Positions 37,001-45,900 of a stretch of 64,000 bases of DNA are shown here, piece after piece. How positions within the stretch are numbered: position 1 is the first letter of the stretch; every line of letters starts with the position of its first letter. The notes beneath the pieces are model-generated. The model worked only from the letters and a program-made list of their open reading frames with translations, had not been told where the DNA came from and ran no database searches. The DNA is from Closterium sp. Naga37s-1 (taxonomy: Eukaryota; Streptophyta; Zygnematophyceae; Desmidiales; Closteriaceae), in contig CANJKZ010000826.1 of NCBI GenBank assembly GCA_947471745.1, positions 1,550,001-1,614,000 of the forward strand. The letters run 5' to 3'. Position numbers and translations under genes: made by a program.

Positions 37001-38943
37001 TCTCCCCCTCCCCTTCCCCGTCCGCCTCACCCTCCCCCACCATCACCCCTTTGGGTCGCGCCATGGCGTGCCTGCCAATCAGCCCGCGCCACGCACGCAC
37101 CCTGCTAGCCATCCTGCTCGAAGCTGCCAGGAAGGTTCCTCTGGTAGATCTGATGGGCGGCAGAACAGGGAACGGAGGGGAAAAGGCGGGGGAGCGCTTG
37201 GACGGCGGGAGGGGAGGGGGAGCGGGTAGGAAAGGGAAGAGGAGGTATATGGAAGGGGGCACAGACGAGGAGGGTGGGGGCGTGGGGTGTGAGAACAGCC
37301 AGAATCAGAGAGACGGGGAGGTGGGTGTGGAGGAGAAAAGGGAGGGGGAGGGGGAGAAGGTGGAGGAGGGGGAGGGGGAGGTGGGGAGGGTGAGTGCGCT
37401 GGTGGTGCGGTATGCGATAGCGGTGGTGGCGGCCATGAGCGTGGAGAGTCCTTTCCTGCGCCATGATGACACGGGCACGGCGGGCAAAGGGGATGATGGG
37501 GAAGGCACGGCCAGCCACGGGGATGCGGGGGTGATGGGTCAGAGAGGAGAGGGGGAGGATGGCAGGCGGGGAGGAGAGGGAGAAGCGAGGGCAGGTGTGG
37601 GTGGTGGTGGTGGCAGTGACGTGAGTAAAGAGGGTGGTGGCTGGCCGTTGAGTCGCCGGGCAGCGCATGCGCTCTTCTGGAGTTGCAGCAGCGACGCCAT
37701 CACGGCCGCCAACGCCCTGCGAGCCTACGATGCTGCTGTCCGCGCGGGCAAGGGGGGACAGGAGAGCAGAAGCAGCGGGGGCAAAGGGGGCGCACGGGGG
37801 TGGGGGGGAGCGGGGGAGCGGTTCTGTCAGCGGTTGTACCTGCGGGAGCGGTGCATGAGGGAGATGTCTCAGCTCACCCACCAGCTCTCCCGCCTGCTCC
37901 TCACAGGCACCCGCGCCCACCTCCTGCAATCCTTCCTCTCCCACGCCCTCTCCTCCTCCTCACCCTCTGCTCCTTCCTGCCCCACTGCACCTGTGCCTCT
38001 CACTTTGCTGGTGGAGTGTGGAGAGCAGATGTGGGCGGGGAGAGCGGGAGCCGGGGAGGGCCGGGTGGAGCCGCAGCTGAAGGAGTGGGAGGAGGGGCTG
38101 ATCCGAAGGGGCCTGGCAGCAGGCTGGCCTGACCGCCTTGCGAGAAAAATGGCCCCAGGAGACAAACCATCAGCTGCAGCAGGTGCTGCAGTTGCCGCTC
38201 ACTCCCTGCCGAAACGTGCCGTGCGGTACGAGACACTGTTCATGGACGAGCCAGTGCTGCTGCACCCGCGCAGCGCCACCTTCCGCTCCGCCCCGCCGCT
38301 GCTGCTCTTCAATGAGATCGTTCAAACCGAGTCCCACCCCTTCCTCGTCACCACCACGGCTGTCGACCCCGCCTGGCTCCCCTCCTCCTGCCCCGTGCTC
38401 TGCTCTCTCTCCAAGCCGCTCCCCGATCCGCCGCCGCGATACCACCCCCCCTCGGACCGCATTCTCGCGACGGTGGCGGCTGTGTATGGGCCTAAGCGGT
38501 GGCCTCTGCCGCAGTGCACTGTGGACTTGGAAGGCAGCAGAGAGAGGGCGGCTGTGTTCGCGTGCGCGCTGCTGCAGGGGCAGGTGGTGGGAGCGATGAA
38601 GCAGTTACAGGGGGTGCTGGCTGGTAACCCTACGAGCTTGCTGCGGCCGGAGGGGCTAGGGCAAAGGAGAGCAGGAGATTTGGTGCATAGGCTGATGGTG
38701 GGGGTGAGGGGAGGGGGAAAGGGGGCAGGGGGGAAGGGTGAGAGTGGTGGTGGGGGAGGGGGGGATGTGAGAGGGCCCGTTGATAGTAAGGGGAAGCTAA
38801 GGGCGGCGTGGGAGTGTGATGGGGAGTTTCTGAGGGCGGAGGTGAGGACGTGGGTGCGGGCAGGGCAGGAGGGCGTGGTGGATGGGTTGTGGCGAGACAT
38901 CGTGAGGGAAGTGGTTGTGGGGACGAAGAAGCAGAAACGCTGA
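16069..38943 (+). CDS. DHX37: DEAH-box RNA helicase, DHX37/Dhr1 family (ten exons resolved)
   Basis: The family acts in nucleolar small-subunit ribosome assembly (U3 snoRNA release in yeast Dhr1). Exons: 16069-16124, 16485-16632, 17073-17219, 28279-28335, 28881-30655, 31265-31417, 31644-31835, 34465-35677, 36310-36578, 36907-38943. Start [10 protein letters not shown] and SNALVI fit the family N-terminus. Helicase motifs in order: [14 protein letters not shown], Ia [15 protein letters not shown], Ib [68 protein letters not shown]. The last exon carries the C-terminal region ([30 protein letters not shown]). About 2,015 residues would be coded, well above the usual 1,100-1,300, because of a REEGS-type repeat before motif I and an acidic insert between IV and V. 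Problems: exon 5 is 1,775 bp although both ends are phase 0, exon 7 abuts TAG, and a small exon may be missing between exons 3 and 4. Confidence 0.87.
17502..18230. repeat. 12-bp minisatellite, about 60 copies, intron 3
   Basis: Tandem GGTGAGAGGGGT units start about 280 bp after the exon 3 donor. Single-unit variants occur at 17541 and 18105. Each unit contains GGTGAGAG, which resembles a splice donor. Long open frames through it on both strands ([16 protein letters not shown]) are artefacts of a 12-bp period. Confidence 0.97.
18283..27516. repeat. 38-bp satellite array, 243 copies, intron 3
   Basis: The array is 9,234 bp, equal to 243 times 38. Apart from one unit lacking a C near 18493 and one with an extra G near 27363, the units appear identical. 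Each unit contains two overlapping stem-loops: CTCACTGC-TGCT-GCAGTGAG and AGTGAGTG-CAT-CACTCACT. It also contains a pyrimidine-rich run ending CTGCTGCTGCAG, like a splice acceptor. There are no unique spacers. It lies wholly inside one helicase intron. Confidence 0.98.
27967..28220. repeat. 16-bp minisatellite, about 16 copies, end of intron 3
   Basis: Tandem CGCCCCACTGCCTGTT units with T/C variants (TGTT/TGCT) lie just upstream of exon 4. Open frames in all phases result from the 16-bp period. Confidence 0.95.
28769..28787 (+). repeat. Echo of exon 5 acceptor edge
   Basis: AGTGGCAGCGCAAGCAG repeats, with a 3-bp gap, the first bases of exon 5 at 28881 (AGTGGCAGCAGCAAGCAG). It lies about 110 bp upstream in the intron. 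Confidence 0.6.
29124..30181 (+). repeat. 15-bp coding minisatellite in exon 5, about 70 copies
   Basis: Tandem GAGGGAAGCAGAGAG units encode SREEG in the frame that enters from exon 4. One unit near 29291-29304 is 14 bp, after which the same frame reads EAERR and stops at 30258-30260. The SREEG phase downstream of the array is the one that joins the Walker A region. Unit 29366 has a T for G. Confidence 0.97.
30751..30790 (+). repeat. Echo of exon 5 donor edge (motif I end)
   Basis: GGGTCGGG...AAGTGCCGCAG followed by GTGTG repeats with substitutions the end of exon 5 and its donor (GGGTCGGG...AAGTGCCACAG followed by GTGAG at 30656). It lies 135 bp downstream. Confidence 0.8.
30916..31194 (+). 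repeat. Two decayed upstream copies of exon 6 acceptor edge
   Basis: At 30916 (TTTCTCTTTGAGACAAGG) and at 31092-31194 are copies of the start of exon 6, each preceded by a pyrimidine tract and CAG. The second covers about two thirds of exon 6 at high identity but reads QARR where motif Ia has QPRR, and it ends in a GTGAGT of its own. The complete exon begins at 31265. Confidence 0.9.
31870..32080 (+). repeat. Two decayed downstream copies of exon 7 donor edge
   Basis: 31870-31920 and 32036-32080 repeat the end of exon 7 (CGCATCGTGCCCCTCCGC and following bases). These copies read CAG and CAA where the full exon has TAG at 31836-31838. Confidence 0.88.
32212..32612 (+). repeat. 10-bp repeat TGTATGGCCC, split by a MITE
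   Basis: About seven units at 32212-32280 and four at 32573-32612 flank the hAT-like element, which appears to have inserted into the array. Confidence 0.8.
32281..32574. mobile_element. hAT-like MITE, 294 bp, in helicase intron 7
   Basis: Termini TAGGGTTGAG and CTCATCCCTA are inverted repeats with one mismatch. Flanking 8-mers TATGCCCC and TATGGCCC differ at one base, fitting an 8-bp target duplication. The interior is rich in CGAACA/TGTTCG inverted motifs, including GAACACGAACATGTTCGTGT. No coding capacity. hAT assignment rests on the TAGGG-type end and the duplication length. Confidence 0.65.
32701..33585. repeat. Long inverted repeat (about 435-bp arms, 16-bp loop) in intron 7
   Basis: Arms 32701-33135 and 33152-33585 are near-complementary. 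Each arm reads outside-in as a coding-like fragment of a coiled-coil protein (for example [18 protein letters not shown] and, after a shift, [12 protein letters not shown] and [10 protein letters not shown]). The copies differ by scattered substitutions and small indels. Similar sequence (GTGCCT..GAG..CGGAC..CACGAG) lies outside both arms near 32636 and 33680. In the helicase pre-mRNA it would fold into a long hairpin. The parent gene is not in this window. Confidence 0.9.
33909..34370 (+). repeat. Three upstream copies of exon 8 acceptor edge (motif III)
   Basis: Copies at 33909-34008, 34070-34190 and 34249-34370 repeat the first 120 bp or so of exon 8, each with its own pyrimidine tract and, for the last two, CAG. 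They encode variants of KLHDEAKA...[13 protein letters not shown]. The most upstream copy has lost SAT (reads NAT); the two nearer ones keep it. The complete exon starts at 34465. Confidence 0.92.
35678..35876 (+). repeat. 18-bp repeat of exon 8 donor, about 11 copies
   Basis: Directly after exon 8 the sequence repeats CAGGTGATTGCAACAGAT, so the CAG|GTGATT donor context occurs about eleven times in a row at 18-bp steps. Confidence 0.95.
35878..35985. repeat. Palindrome with 51-54-bp arms and 3-bp loop
   Basis: Left arm 35878-35928 (ends GGATCAGAATG), loop GTT, right arm 35932-35985. Pairing is essentially perfect apart from one 3-bp indel near the outer end. The outer part of the left arm is the last, altered unit of the 18-bp donor repeat, so the repeat end was copied in inverted form. 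Confidence 0.93.
36591..36755 (+). repeat. Three downstream echoes of exon 9 donor edge
   Basis: Near 36591-36612, 36696-36725 and 36732-36755 variants of ATGAAGGCC..GGGCATTGATAAG followed by GTGAG or GTGTGG repeat the end of exon 9 and its donor (36579). Confidence 0.8.
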
Positions 38944-39210
38944 GATACAAATCTTTGTACCCACAGCAGTCATGTTCTGCATTATTGTGGTGCAGCGTGA
39001 GTGTGCCACATTGTCATGGCTGTAAGGGAATATTTCGTTTTGGAATAAATACATCCTTAGTGGTACAACACGTTTGAAGAAGACAATGTTTACAGCTCGA
39101 GTAGGTTTACAATTAGCAAGCAACCAGGGATGCACACATCCAGCCATTTCCGTAGCATCTAAACATTCCTCCCCCCCCCACCCCCCCGCTTGACACCTGA
39201 CTAAAAACCA
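38944..39210. other. Convergent 3' intergenic region
   Basis: These 267 bp separate the helicase stop from the stop of the minus-strand LRR gene. GGAATAAATAC near 39041 is a plausible helicase polyadenylation signal. Nothing else is visible. Confidence 0.4.
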
Positions 39211-41724
39211 CTACGAGTGGTATGCAGACAACCCATACCTTCTTTCCATAGCTTGAGCTTCAAAATGAGCTTCAAGTTCGTCACAGCATTCATGAGTCAA
39301 GCTGAGAAGCATCTTCAGTTGGGAGAGGTCCTCCGGCAGAGAAGCCAGCTGCCTGCAGCCGTCCAGATTGAGCTCTTTAAGCCGGCTCAGTTGTCCAAAG
39401 TTGGAAGGCCGGCGGAGATTCAACGCATGAAGGCAGGAAAGTTGGGTGAGAGAAGCAGGGAGGTGGGTGAGCGATGAGCACTTATCAAGATTCAGCTGGC
39501 GCAGTCGAGACAACGCCCCGATGCCGTGCGGAAGAAAGGCAAGCTTAGGTGCATGGATTTCAACAAAGGTCAGGGATTGAAGGTCGGTGAAACTATCAGT
39601 CAGCTCCTTCAATTCTGCAGCCTGGTGAATCTGCAACCCCCTCAGCTGCCGCAATGCCGAACCAAACCCTTCTGGAAGCCTCTCCATGCAACCAGTGCTG
39701 TGGAAAGTCAAGCTGCGGAGGTTTGAGAGAAGTTCCAGAGGCAGTGGAAGGTCCTCTGCCTCTCCAGCCAGCGTCAGCTCTAAGTGCTCCAGGGACGGAA
39801 GGGTCATGCCTACAGCCAGTCCACACATGATCCCAACACTTGTTAAGGTTATTCTTCTCAGCCTGGGCAGAGAAGGAAGCTCGAGCAGAGGGGTGAGGCG
39901 CTGGGAGCTCCCTATGGAGAGCATCTCGAGGGAACAGGGCAGGGATGTTGACACTTGTGCTAGCTGGGGGAGCTTGCCAAGAGCCAGTTCTTTCAGCCTT
40001 GCAAGGTTGCTCAAGCTGGTGGGGAATGCAGTAAGGCTGTCACAGTCCATAGCTTTCAGAACCTTCAAATTGACAAGGTCAGTGAGAGAACCTGGAAGCT
40101 GCTGAATCTTGGAGCAAGACTGGACGGTCAACTCCCGCAGGTTCCTCATCTTCCCCAAGTCTTTTGGAAGTTCTGCTAGCATACACTCGGTGAGCTCGAG
40201 CATTGTGAGGGAGGACAGCTGCGTGAAGGAGGATGGAAGCTGCTGCTGGGGGGAATTCTCTCTCAGACGGAAGGTGCGGAGGTTGGTGAGTGAGCCTATG
40301 TCGTCTGGGAGCTTCAGGTTCGGCGAGTTGAGGATGTAGAGGGAGTTGAGTGCGGTGAGGAAGCCGAACCTTGCAGGAAGCTCAAAGATTGCGTTGCAAT
40401 AAGACAGATAGAGGGCTTCCAGAGTTGTCAGCTGGTAGAATGAATCTGGGAGACTCGTAATCGGCAGGCTGTTCAGCGTCAGCACTTTCAAAGCGGGCAG
40501 CTCTCCAAAGTTTTCGGGCAGGCTGACAATGTCGCATGAGAAAATAGTCAGGTCACGCAGGCAGCTTAGTGAAGCGAACTGTTCGGGCAGCTCGGGAACA
40601 TTATTCCATCCCCACAAGCTCAGATGCCGAAGGCGTGGCAACCGCTGTCCAATGTCATCAGGAAGACGTGCCACCTCGCTGACACTGCTACCTTTAAGAA
40701 GCAGCCGCTCGAGACGGCTGAAGGAGACTCCCGAGGGAAACATCGACTCGAATCGCGGACTGAACGCGTCGAACTCCACCGCTTTCAGCCAGGGCAGCTG
40801 GGCGAATGAAAATGGTTGAGAGCCGGCGACTTCTAATTTCAGCCATGCGTAGTTGAACAATGCGAGGGTGGTGAACGCCGGGAGATGCGTGAGGCTCGCG
40901 AAATTCAGACCTTCCGGCTGTGGAATCATGTCGACGGAGAGTGCGGTAAGAGAAGTCAATTTCGTGAACCCTGGAGCCTCGAGAGGTGAGGCTTCGGTGA
41001 GAGCGAGGGTGTGTAGATTCGTAAGGAGCGAGAGAGAATCCGGCAGCTTGCAGTAGCGATGCAGGCAGTAGAGCGAGAGGTGCTGCAGCCGAGAGCAGCG
41101 ACGCAGGAAGCGGTCCAAACCAGCCTCGGTCACCAGGTTCATCTCCTCAGGCTCATATTCCGCCGTCAGCGTGATCTCTCTCCCCACGTGCAGCGACACC
41201 AGTTTAGGGCACGCAGAAGCGAGGAAATCGAGAAATGCGTCGCTGATGGTCTCAACGCTGTTGTCGCTGAGGTGCAGATGAGAAAGGTTCGGGAAGCACG
41301 TGATGGCAGCCGTGAGATCTTGGAGTGAAACGGCGACGTTTTCCTTCACGAGGAGCATTGAGACCTGACGGCGAGCCAGGCGACGCCAGCGCTTGCAAAC
41401 GGATGCGATGAGAAGGTGGTAGGCTGGATCTGTGAGAACGGTAGGAGCTGACAACGGTGTAGTACTATTACTGGTATTTGTAGCAGCAGTGGTATTATCG
41501 TCGTTCCGCTGGACGGAGGACAGGGACGAAAATTCTTCCAAGGCGCTGAGGTCGTCGCCGTAGGGGCTGTCGGAGGAGTACCTTGGTGGACGCATGATGT
41601 GAACGGATGGATGAATTCTAAGGTCTTTGGATTGGCGGCGAAGTGGAACTTCGTTCTTGGAGTGCCAGAAGATATAAACGAGGAGGTCATCTGACAGGTT
41701 GTTGATGTACGAGGAGGGAGGCAT
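39211..41724 (-). CDS. F-box/leucine-rich-repeat protein, 837 aa
   Basis: Likely a substrate-recognition subunit of an SCF-type ubiquitin ligase, or another LRR adaptor; the substrate is unknown. The N-terminus has an F-box-like start (residues about 7-25, INNLSDDLLVYIFWH) whose usual end (VCKRWRRLARR, about 108-120) is displaced by some 80 low-complexity residues with Ser/Thr/Asn runs. Then come roughly 25 leucine-rich repeats to the C-terminus, first of the F-box/RNI spacing (CPKLVSLHV, CSRLQHLSLY) and later of the LxxLxxLxLxxN/C..LxxLP plant type (LTNLHTLAL, LPDDIGQ, LPENFG). No signal peptide, membrane segment, NB-ARC or kinase domain is seen. The frame is open without introns. The start at 41724 (MPPSSYINN) places the F-box at the very N-terminus as expected. 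It converges with the helicase gene. Confidence 0.85.
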   Translation of the reverse strand: MPPSSYINNLSDDLLVYIFWHSKNEVPLRRQSKDLRIHPSVHIMRPPRYSSDSPYGDDLSALEEFSSLSSVQRNDDNTTAATNTSNSTTPLSAPTVLTDPAYHLLIASVCKRWRRLARRQVSMLLVKENVAVSLQDLTAAITCFPNLSHLHLSDNSVETISDAFLDFLASACPKLVSLHVGREITLTAEYEPEEMNLVTEAGLDRFLRRCSRLQHLSLYCLHRYCKLPDSLSLLTNLHTLALTEASPLEAPGFTKLTSLTALSVDMIPQPEGLNFASLTHLPAFTTLALFNYAWLKLEVAGSQPFSFAQLPWLKAVEFDAFSPRFESMFPSGVSFSRLERLLLKGSSVSEVARLPDDIGQRLPRLRHLSLWGWNNVPELPEQFASLSCLRDLTIFSCDIVSLPENFGELPALKVLTLNSLPITSLPDSFYQLTTLEALYLSYCNAIFELPARFGFLTALNSLYILNSPNLKLPDDIGSLTNLRTFRLRENSPQQQLPSSFTQLSSLTMLELTECMLAELPKDLGKMRNLRELTVQSCSKIQQLPGSLTDLVNLKVLKAMDCDSLTAFPTSLSNLARLKELALGKLPQLAQVSTSLPCSLEMLSIGSSQRLTPLLELPSLPRLRRITLTSVGIMCGLAVGMTLPSLEHLELTLAGEAEDLPLPLELLSNLRSLTFHSTGCMERLPEGFGSALRQLRGLQIHQAAELKELTDSFTDLQSLTFVEIHAPKLAFLPHGIGALSRLRQLNLDKCSSLTHLPASLTQLSCLHALNLRRPSNFGQLSRLKELNLDGCRQLASLPEDLSQLKMLLSLTHECCDELEAHFEAQAMERRYGLSAYHS

Positions 41725-42982
41725 GGTACCTGAACTATAAGACTGGCAGTTGAGGTATCACGAGGTAATGTCTGCGGAAAGAACGCTTCTGCAAAGATTA
41801 TTAGGTCAAACGGCTGCGGCCTGGGAATAGCTGGAGCTGGGTGGTGGTGGTAACGGATATCTGTCTTGTATGTTCTTTTTGCGTGTCTAGCTGACAACTC
41901 AACGGGAAGGTGTTTTGATGGAATGAGAAACGGTTGGGTAGGGTGGGTAGTTCGGTTCAAATACGTACGAGAATGGAAGAGCTGCAGCACCATGATACTG
42001 GGCAGGCAGCCCAACCAATGTGGGGTCCTGAAAGGTGATGGCTCAAGTTTCTCGATGTTGAAATCGCCAGAAACCAGGTAACCCGGTTTGGGCCTTGCAC
42101 ACCCTCGCCACCCACGAACATGGTTTTTGGGGTGGAGATTCTGATTGGCCGAAATCAACAGATACGAAACGACCCAACTGGTTTGAAAATTGTTCAGGTA
42201 CTTCGCGGATCCGTTAGGCAGATCGAACTTGTCAAGCGAAGCTGTGAGTAACACACGACCTTCGCTCGCAATAAACATCGCAATGACCTTCGCGCAGATC
42301 GAGGGCCAAAAACACTCACTTTCGCGAGCGAACACACTGTATGGGTGGCGCGTGGGCTATTCGCGTGGGCTTGGCGAGAGTGTGGTTACTTGGTTCAGAT
42401 AGGGGGTGGCTGGGTGCGTGAGGTGATCTGTGTCAGAGCGTGTCACCTCGGGTGGTAACCAGCTGTTCGAATTCCTAAATTTTGGGGGTTGGCTATGGTA
42501 CAGAGCGTTTAAAAATTAATCCACTTGGTTTAGTACGGTGATTGTTCGAACAAGCCCTTCAGAGCGTCTGAGTTGACGAGTCAGCTGAGTTTGTCAAGTC
42601 AGACCTCTTCTTCCTTGACGCACTTATATCTCAGTACGCGCTAACATCTCAACTCCGCTACAAGCGTAGTGAGCCCCGTGCTTGCATCAACAACTGCAGC
42701 GCGGAGTGCGGCGGGTTATAACGCCCCACAACTTACTCGTTCTAGGATTAAGATTCTCTCGTCATCACGCCCGCACTGTCGAGAGCAGAGGCGGCAGTTT
42801 TCGCTCCTGCGCGGGGTGCGTTGCCGCGCGACTGAAGCGCGCACGACCCTCGCGCGTGCCTGTTGCGCCCGGGCGTCGCGGTCGCGCCAGGAGTCGCTGG
42901 CTCCGCCAGCAGGCCACGCGCGCCCTCAGCGCGCGCGCGCTGATAGGCCCCGCCGTCCCTCCATCACCGCCCCTCTCGCCCA
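41725..42982. promoter_or_regulatory. Divergent intergenic region between LRR gene and unknown gene
   Basis: This 1.26-kb region lies between two divergent start codons, so it should hold both promoters. A TTTAAAAATTAATCC stretch at 42508-42522 is the only notably AT-rich patch; the last 250 bp before 42983 are very GC-rich. No gene is supported here; a 329-codon minus-strand frame that overlaps the LRR gene has no recognisable content. Confidence 0.35.
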
Positions 42983-45900
42983 ATGGCGCAACCGGCGGCA
43001 GTGGATTTCGCCCTTCCTCCGCCCGCGGACCCCCTTGCCGCCGCCCCGCGCGCGACTCACCGCGGGCGGGCGTCCGCCCGGCGGCGCGCGCAGCGGAAGC
43101 TGGCGTCGTGCCTGGACCGCCTGGGCGCGTGGAGCCCGTTCGGGCAGGCGGAGGGCGCGCAGGAGGAGGCTGTAGGGGCGACCCGCGGAACTGCCGCGGC
43201 GGCGGCGGAGAGGGCCATGGATGATCGCGAGGAGGCCGGACGTGGGGAAGGGGAGGATTGGACAGAGGAAACAGAGGACGGGGGCGCGGCGGGGCGAGGA
43301 GCAAGCAGCTGTGAAGAGGTGCGCGCGGCGCAACCGCTACAGGTGCACGGGAAGGCGTGGCGCTGCGCCGCCACCTTTAGCGCCCCGGCCCACGCCCACG
43401 CCCCCGCCGCAGCAGCCACAGCAGTGCCCTCCCCCTTCGCCAAAGCTGGCAGGCTCGGGGCGGCGGAGCTTGCCAAACTGGAGCATGAGGCTCGGTTGGG
43501 CTTCCGAGGCAGAGGCGTGCGCGTGTCAGGGTGGTCCGGGGGCAGCTCGGACGAGAGCTGGCACGCGCTGGAGCAGCAGGCAGCCCGACGAGCAGTGCGG
43601 CCGGGCAGTGGGGGAGGGAGGCATGGGCATGCGCATGGGCACGGGCATGGCCTTTTGAGTGCGCATGGGCATGGGTATGCGCAAGGGAGTGGGGGTGGGG
43701 GAGCACGTGGTGGTGCTGGCGAGGGCTGCTGGGCGCACAGCCCTGGCAGCAGGCGTGTGGGATTCGGCACGCTGGCATGCGAGAGTCGTGAGGCAGGTGA
43801 GGTAGGTGAAGTAGGCACGGGTGGGACAGCACCGACGAGTGGTGAGGCATGGGTCCGAGGCAGTGGGGGCAACGGTGGCCAAGGAAACGCAGGCAGCATG
43901 GGGCCACCCAAAGCAAGGCGTGGGGCGGTGGGAAGGCGGAGGGGGCTGTCAGTGCGAGCAGAGGCGCGGAAGCGAAGCGAGGAGGTGGAGGGCCGTGGGG
44001 GGGAGATGGAGCGGGGGGGAGGGGAGAGGGCCGCGTTGCATGTGGAGGGCGAGGGGCGAGGAGAGGGGTGGAGGGAGGGAGGGGGCGGGCGGGCGGGCAG
44101 GGATGAGGCAGTGGAGGCAGGGGAAGGTAGTGGGGCGGGGGCAGGGGGAGATGCTGTGCTTGCTGCTCGTGGTGCTCCTGCTGCTGACGTGGACGGTCCA
44201 GCTGGTGAGGGAAACAACTTGGAAGCTTCTAGATGGAGGAGGCGGGGGGTGAGGAGGCACAGAGTGGGGGTGGCAGGGGAGGGAGCAGGCGGGGTTCTGG
44301 AAGGAGGAGGGAGAGAGAGGGGTGGGGGGAGTGGAGAGGGTGGGTTGGGTGGGGGAGTTGCGGCGGTGGGTAGTGGCAGCAGCGGCAAGGGGCACGGCAC
44401 AGCAGAGGGGGAGGACAGAGGCCGGGAGAGTGGCGGGGCAGGCGGCATGGTGGTTGGAGTGACAGGGACGAGGCAGGTGTGTGGACGCAAGAGGGCGGGA
44501 CGGGAGGTGTTTCGGGGAGATGGGGGGAGCGACAGCAGTGATTATCATGCTGAGGTGGAGGAAGGGGGAGAGGGGGATGAGGAGGAGGAGGAGCAGGAGG
44601 AGGAAGGTGAGGAGGAGGAGGAGAGAGGCACGGCTGGTGCGGGTGGGTGGGAGGCAGGCAGAGGGGGAGAGTGGGGCGTGTGGGGAGGCGAGGTGATGGC
44701 GGAGGAGACAGGTTGGGCGGCGGAGTGGGTGGGGTGCAGAATGGCTGTGAGGGGGGGCGGGGAGGCGAGTGAGAGCTCGGAGGAGGATGGTGGCAGCGCA
44801 AGCAGGGGTGTTGGGCAGATGGCAGTGGGGGCAGGGCGGGGTACATGGCGATGGAAGGAGGGCAGGCAGGTGAGGCCAATCAAGAGACTGAAAGGTGGGA
44901 GGGAAGGCAGGTGAGCCCCCCCCCCCCCCCCCCCCCCGCCAAAAAAATAAATTAATAAAAAACAACAATGAAACAAAACAAAGAAAAGCGGAAAGGCATG
45001 TGATGCTTAAAGAAAAGAAGCAGGAAATGTGGGAACAAATGTGAGGCTTGCACATGTCTCCGCCCATCATGATGTGCGTTCTCTGAAAGCTAACATCCTC
45101 CCCTCTCCCCCCTGGCATCACCATTGTGCAGCTTCGGAAGAGGCGGCGCTTCAGCGTGCATGCATCGCCATTGTGCAGCTTCGGAGTGGGAGTGGCGGTG
45201 ACAGGGGGCCACACCAGCGACCCTGCAGCAGCCCCATGCGACACCTCCTGTGCCTCCGACCCCCTCGCTCCCTCCCTCTCCCTCTCCGCCTCCGCCAGTG
45301 CTGCCATTCTCTCTGACCCCACTATCCTGCTGTCTGACCGTGCTGCTGTGCCGCCCTCCCCCTCCCTCTCTGACCGCGACCGTCTCTCCGACGCCCATCC
45401 TCACTCCGAGCTGGGCAGGAGCTCTGATGCTGGCAGGCACTCCCCCGTACCGCACTTAACCTCACCTACTGCCCTTCCCGCTGCTGCTCCTGCTGGTGAT
45501 GGTGCATTCAAGGGCGGCAGCAGTGGGAGCAGCGGGCGGCAGGTGGGCAGCGGGAAGCACGTGAGCCGGGCGAGTGGCGAGCTGTACTATGGCCACTCGC
45601 GCCCTGCCGGTTCGTCCCGCCCCACGCGGCAGCAGCATGGGCCACGCGGGGCTGTCAGGCCAGCACGGCAGCAGCGGGTGGAGGCGGGGCGTAGCAGCAG
45701 CAGCAGCCGGCGCTGCAGTGCTGCTGCCAGGGGAGCCCAGGGTGGTGCGGGCAGGTGTGGTGGGCGCGTGGGGAAAGGTGCGAGTGGAGGGGGAGGGTTG
45801 GGTGTGGATGGGTGGAGGCAGAGGGGGGGTGTGGAGGAGGGGTGGGAGGAGGGCTGGCAGGTGGCGGTGGTGCCGGGAGGAGGGGGGTATGTGAGCAGCA

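Noticed and set aside
41346-42335. 329-codon minus-strand frame overlapping the start of the LRR gene
   Set aside because: No recognisable motif, overlaps a well-supported gene in another frame.
43057-44490. 477-codon proline-rich minus-strand frame
   Set aside because: Antisense shadow of GC-rich coding sequence of the unknown gene.
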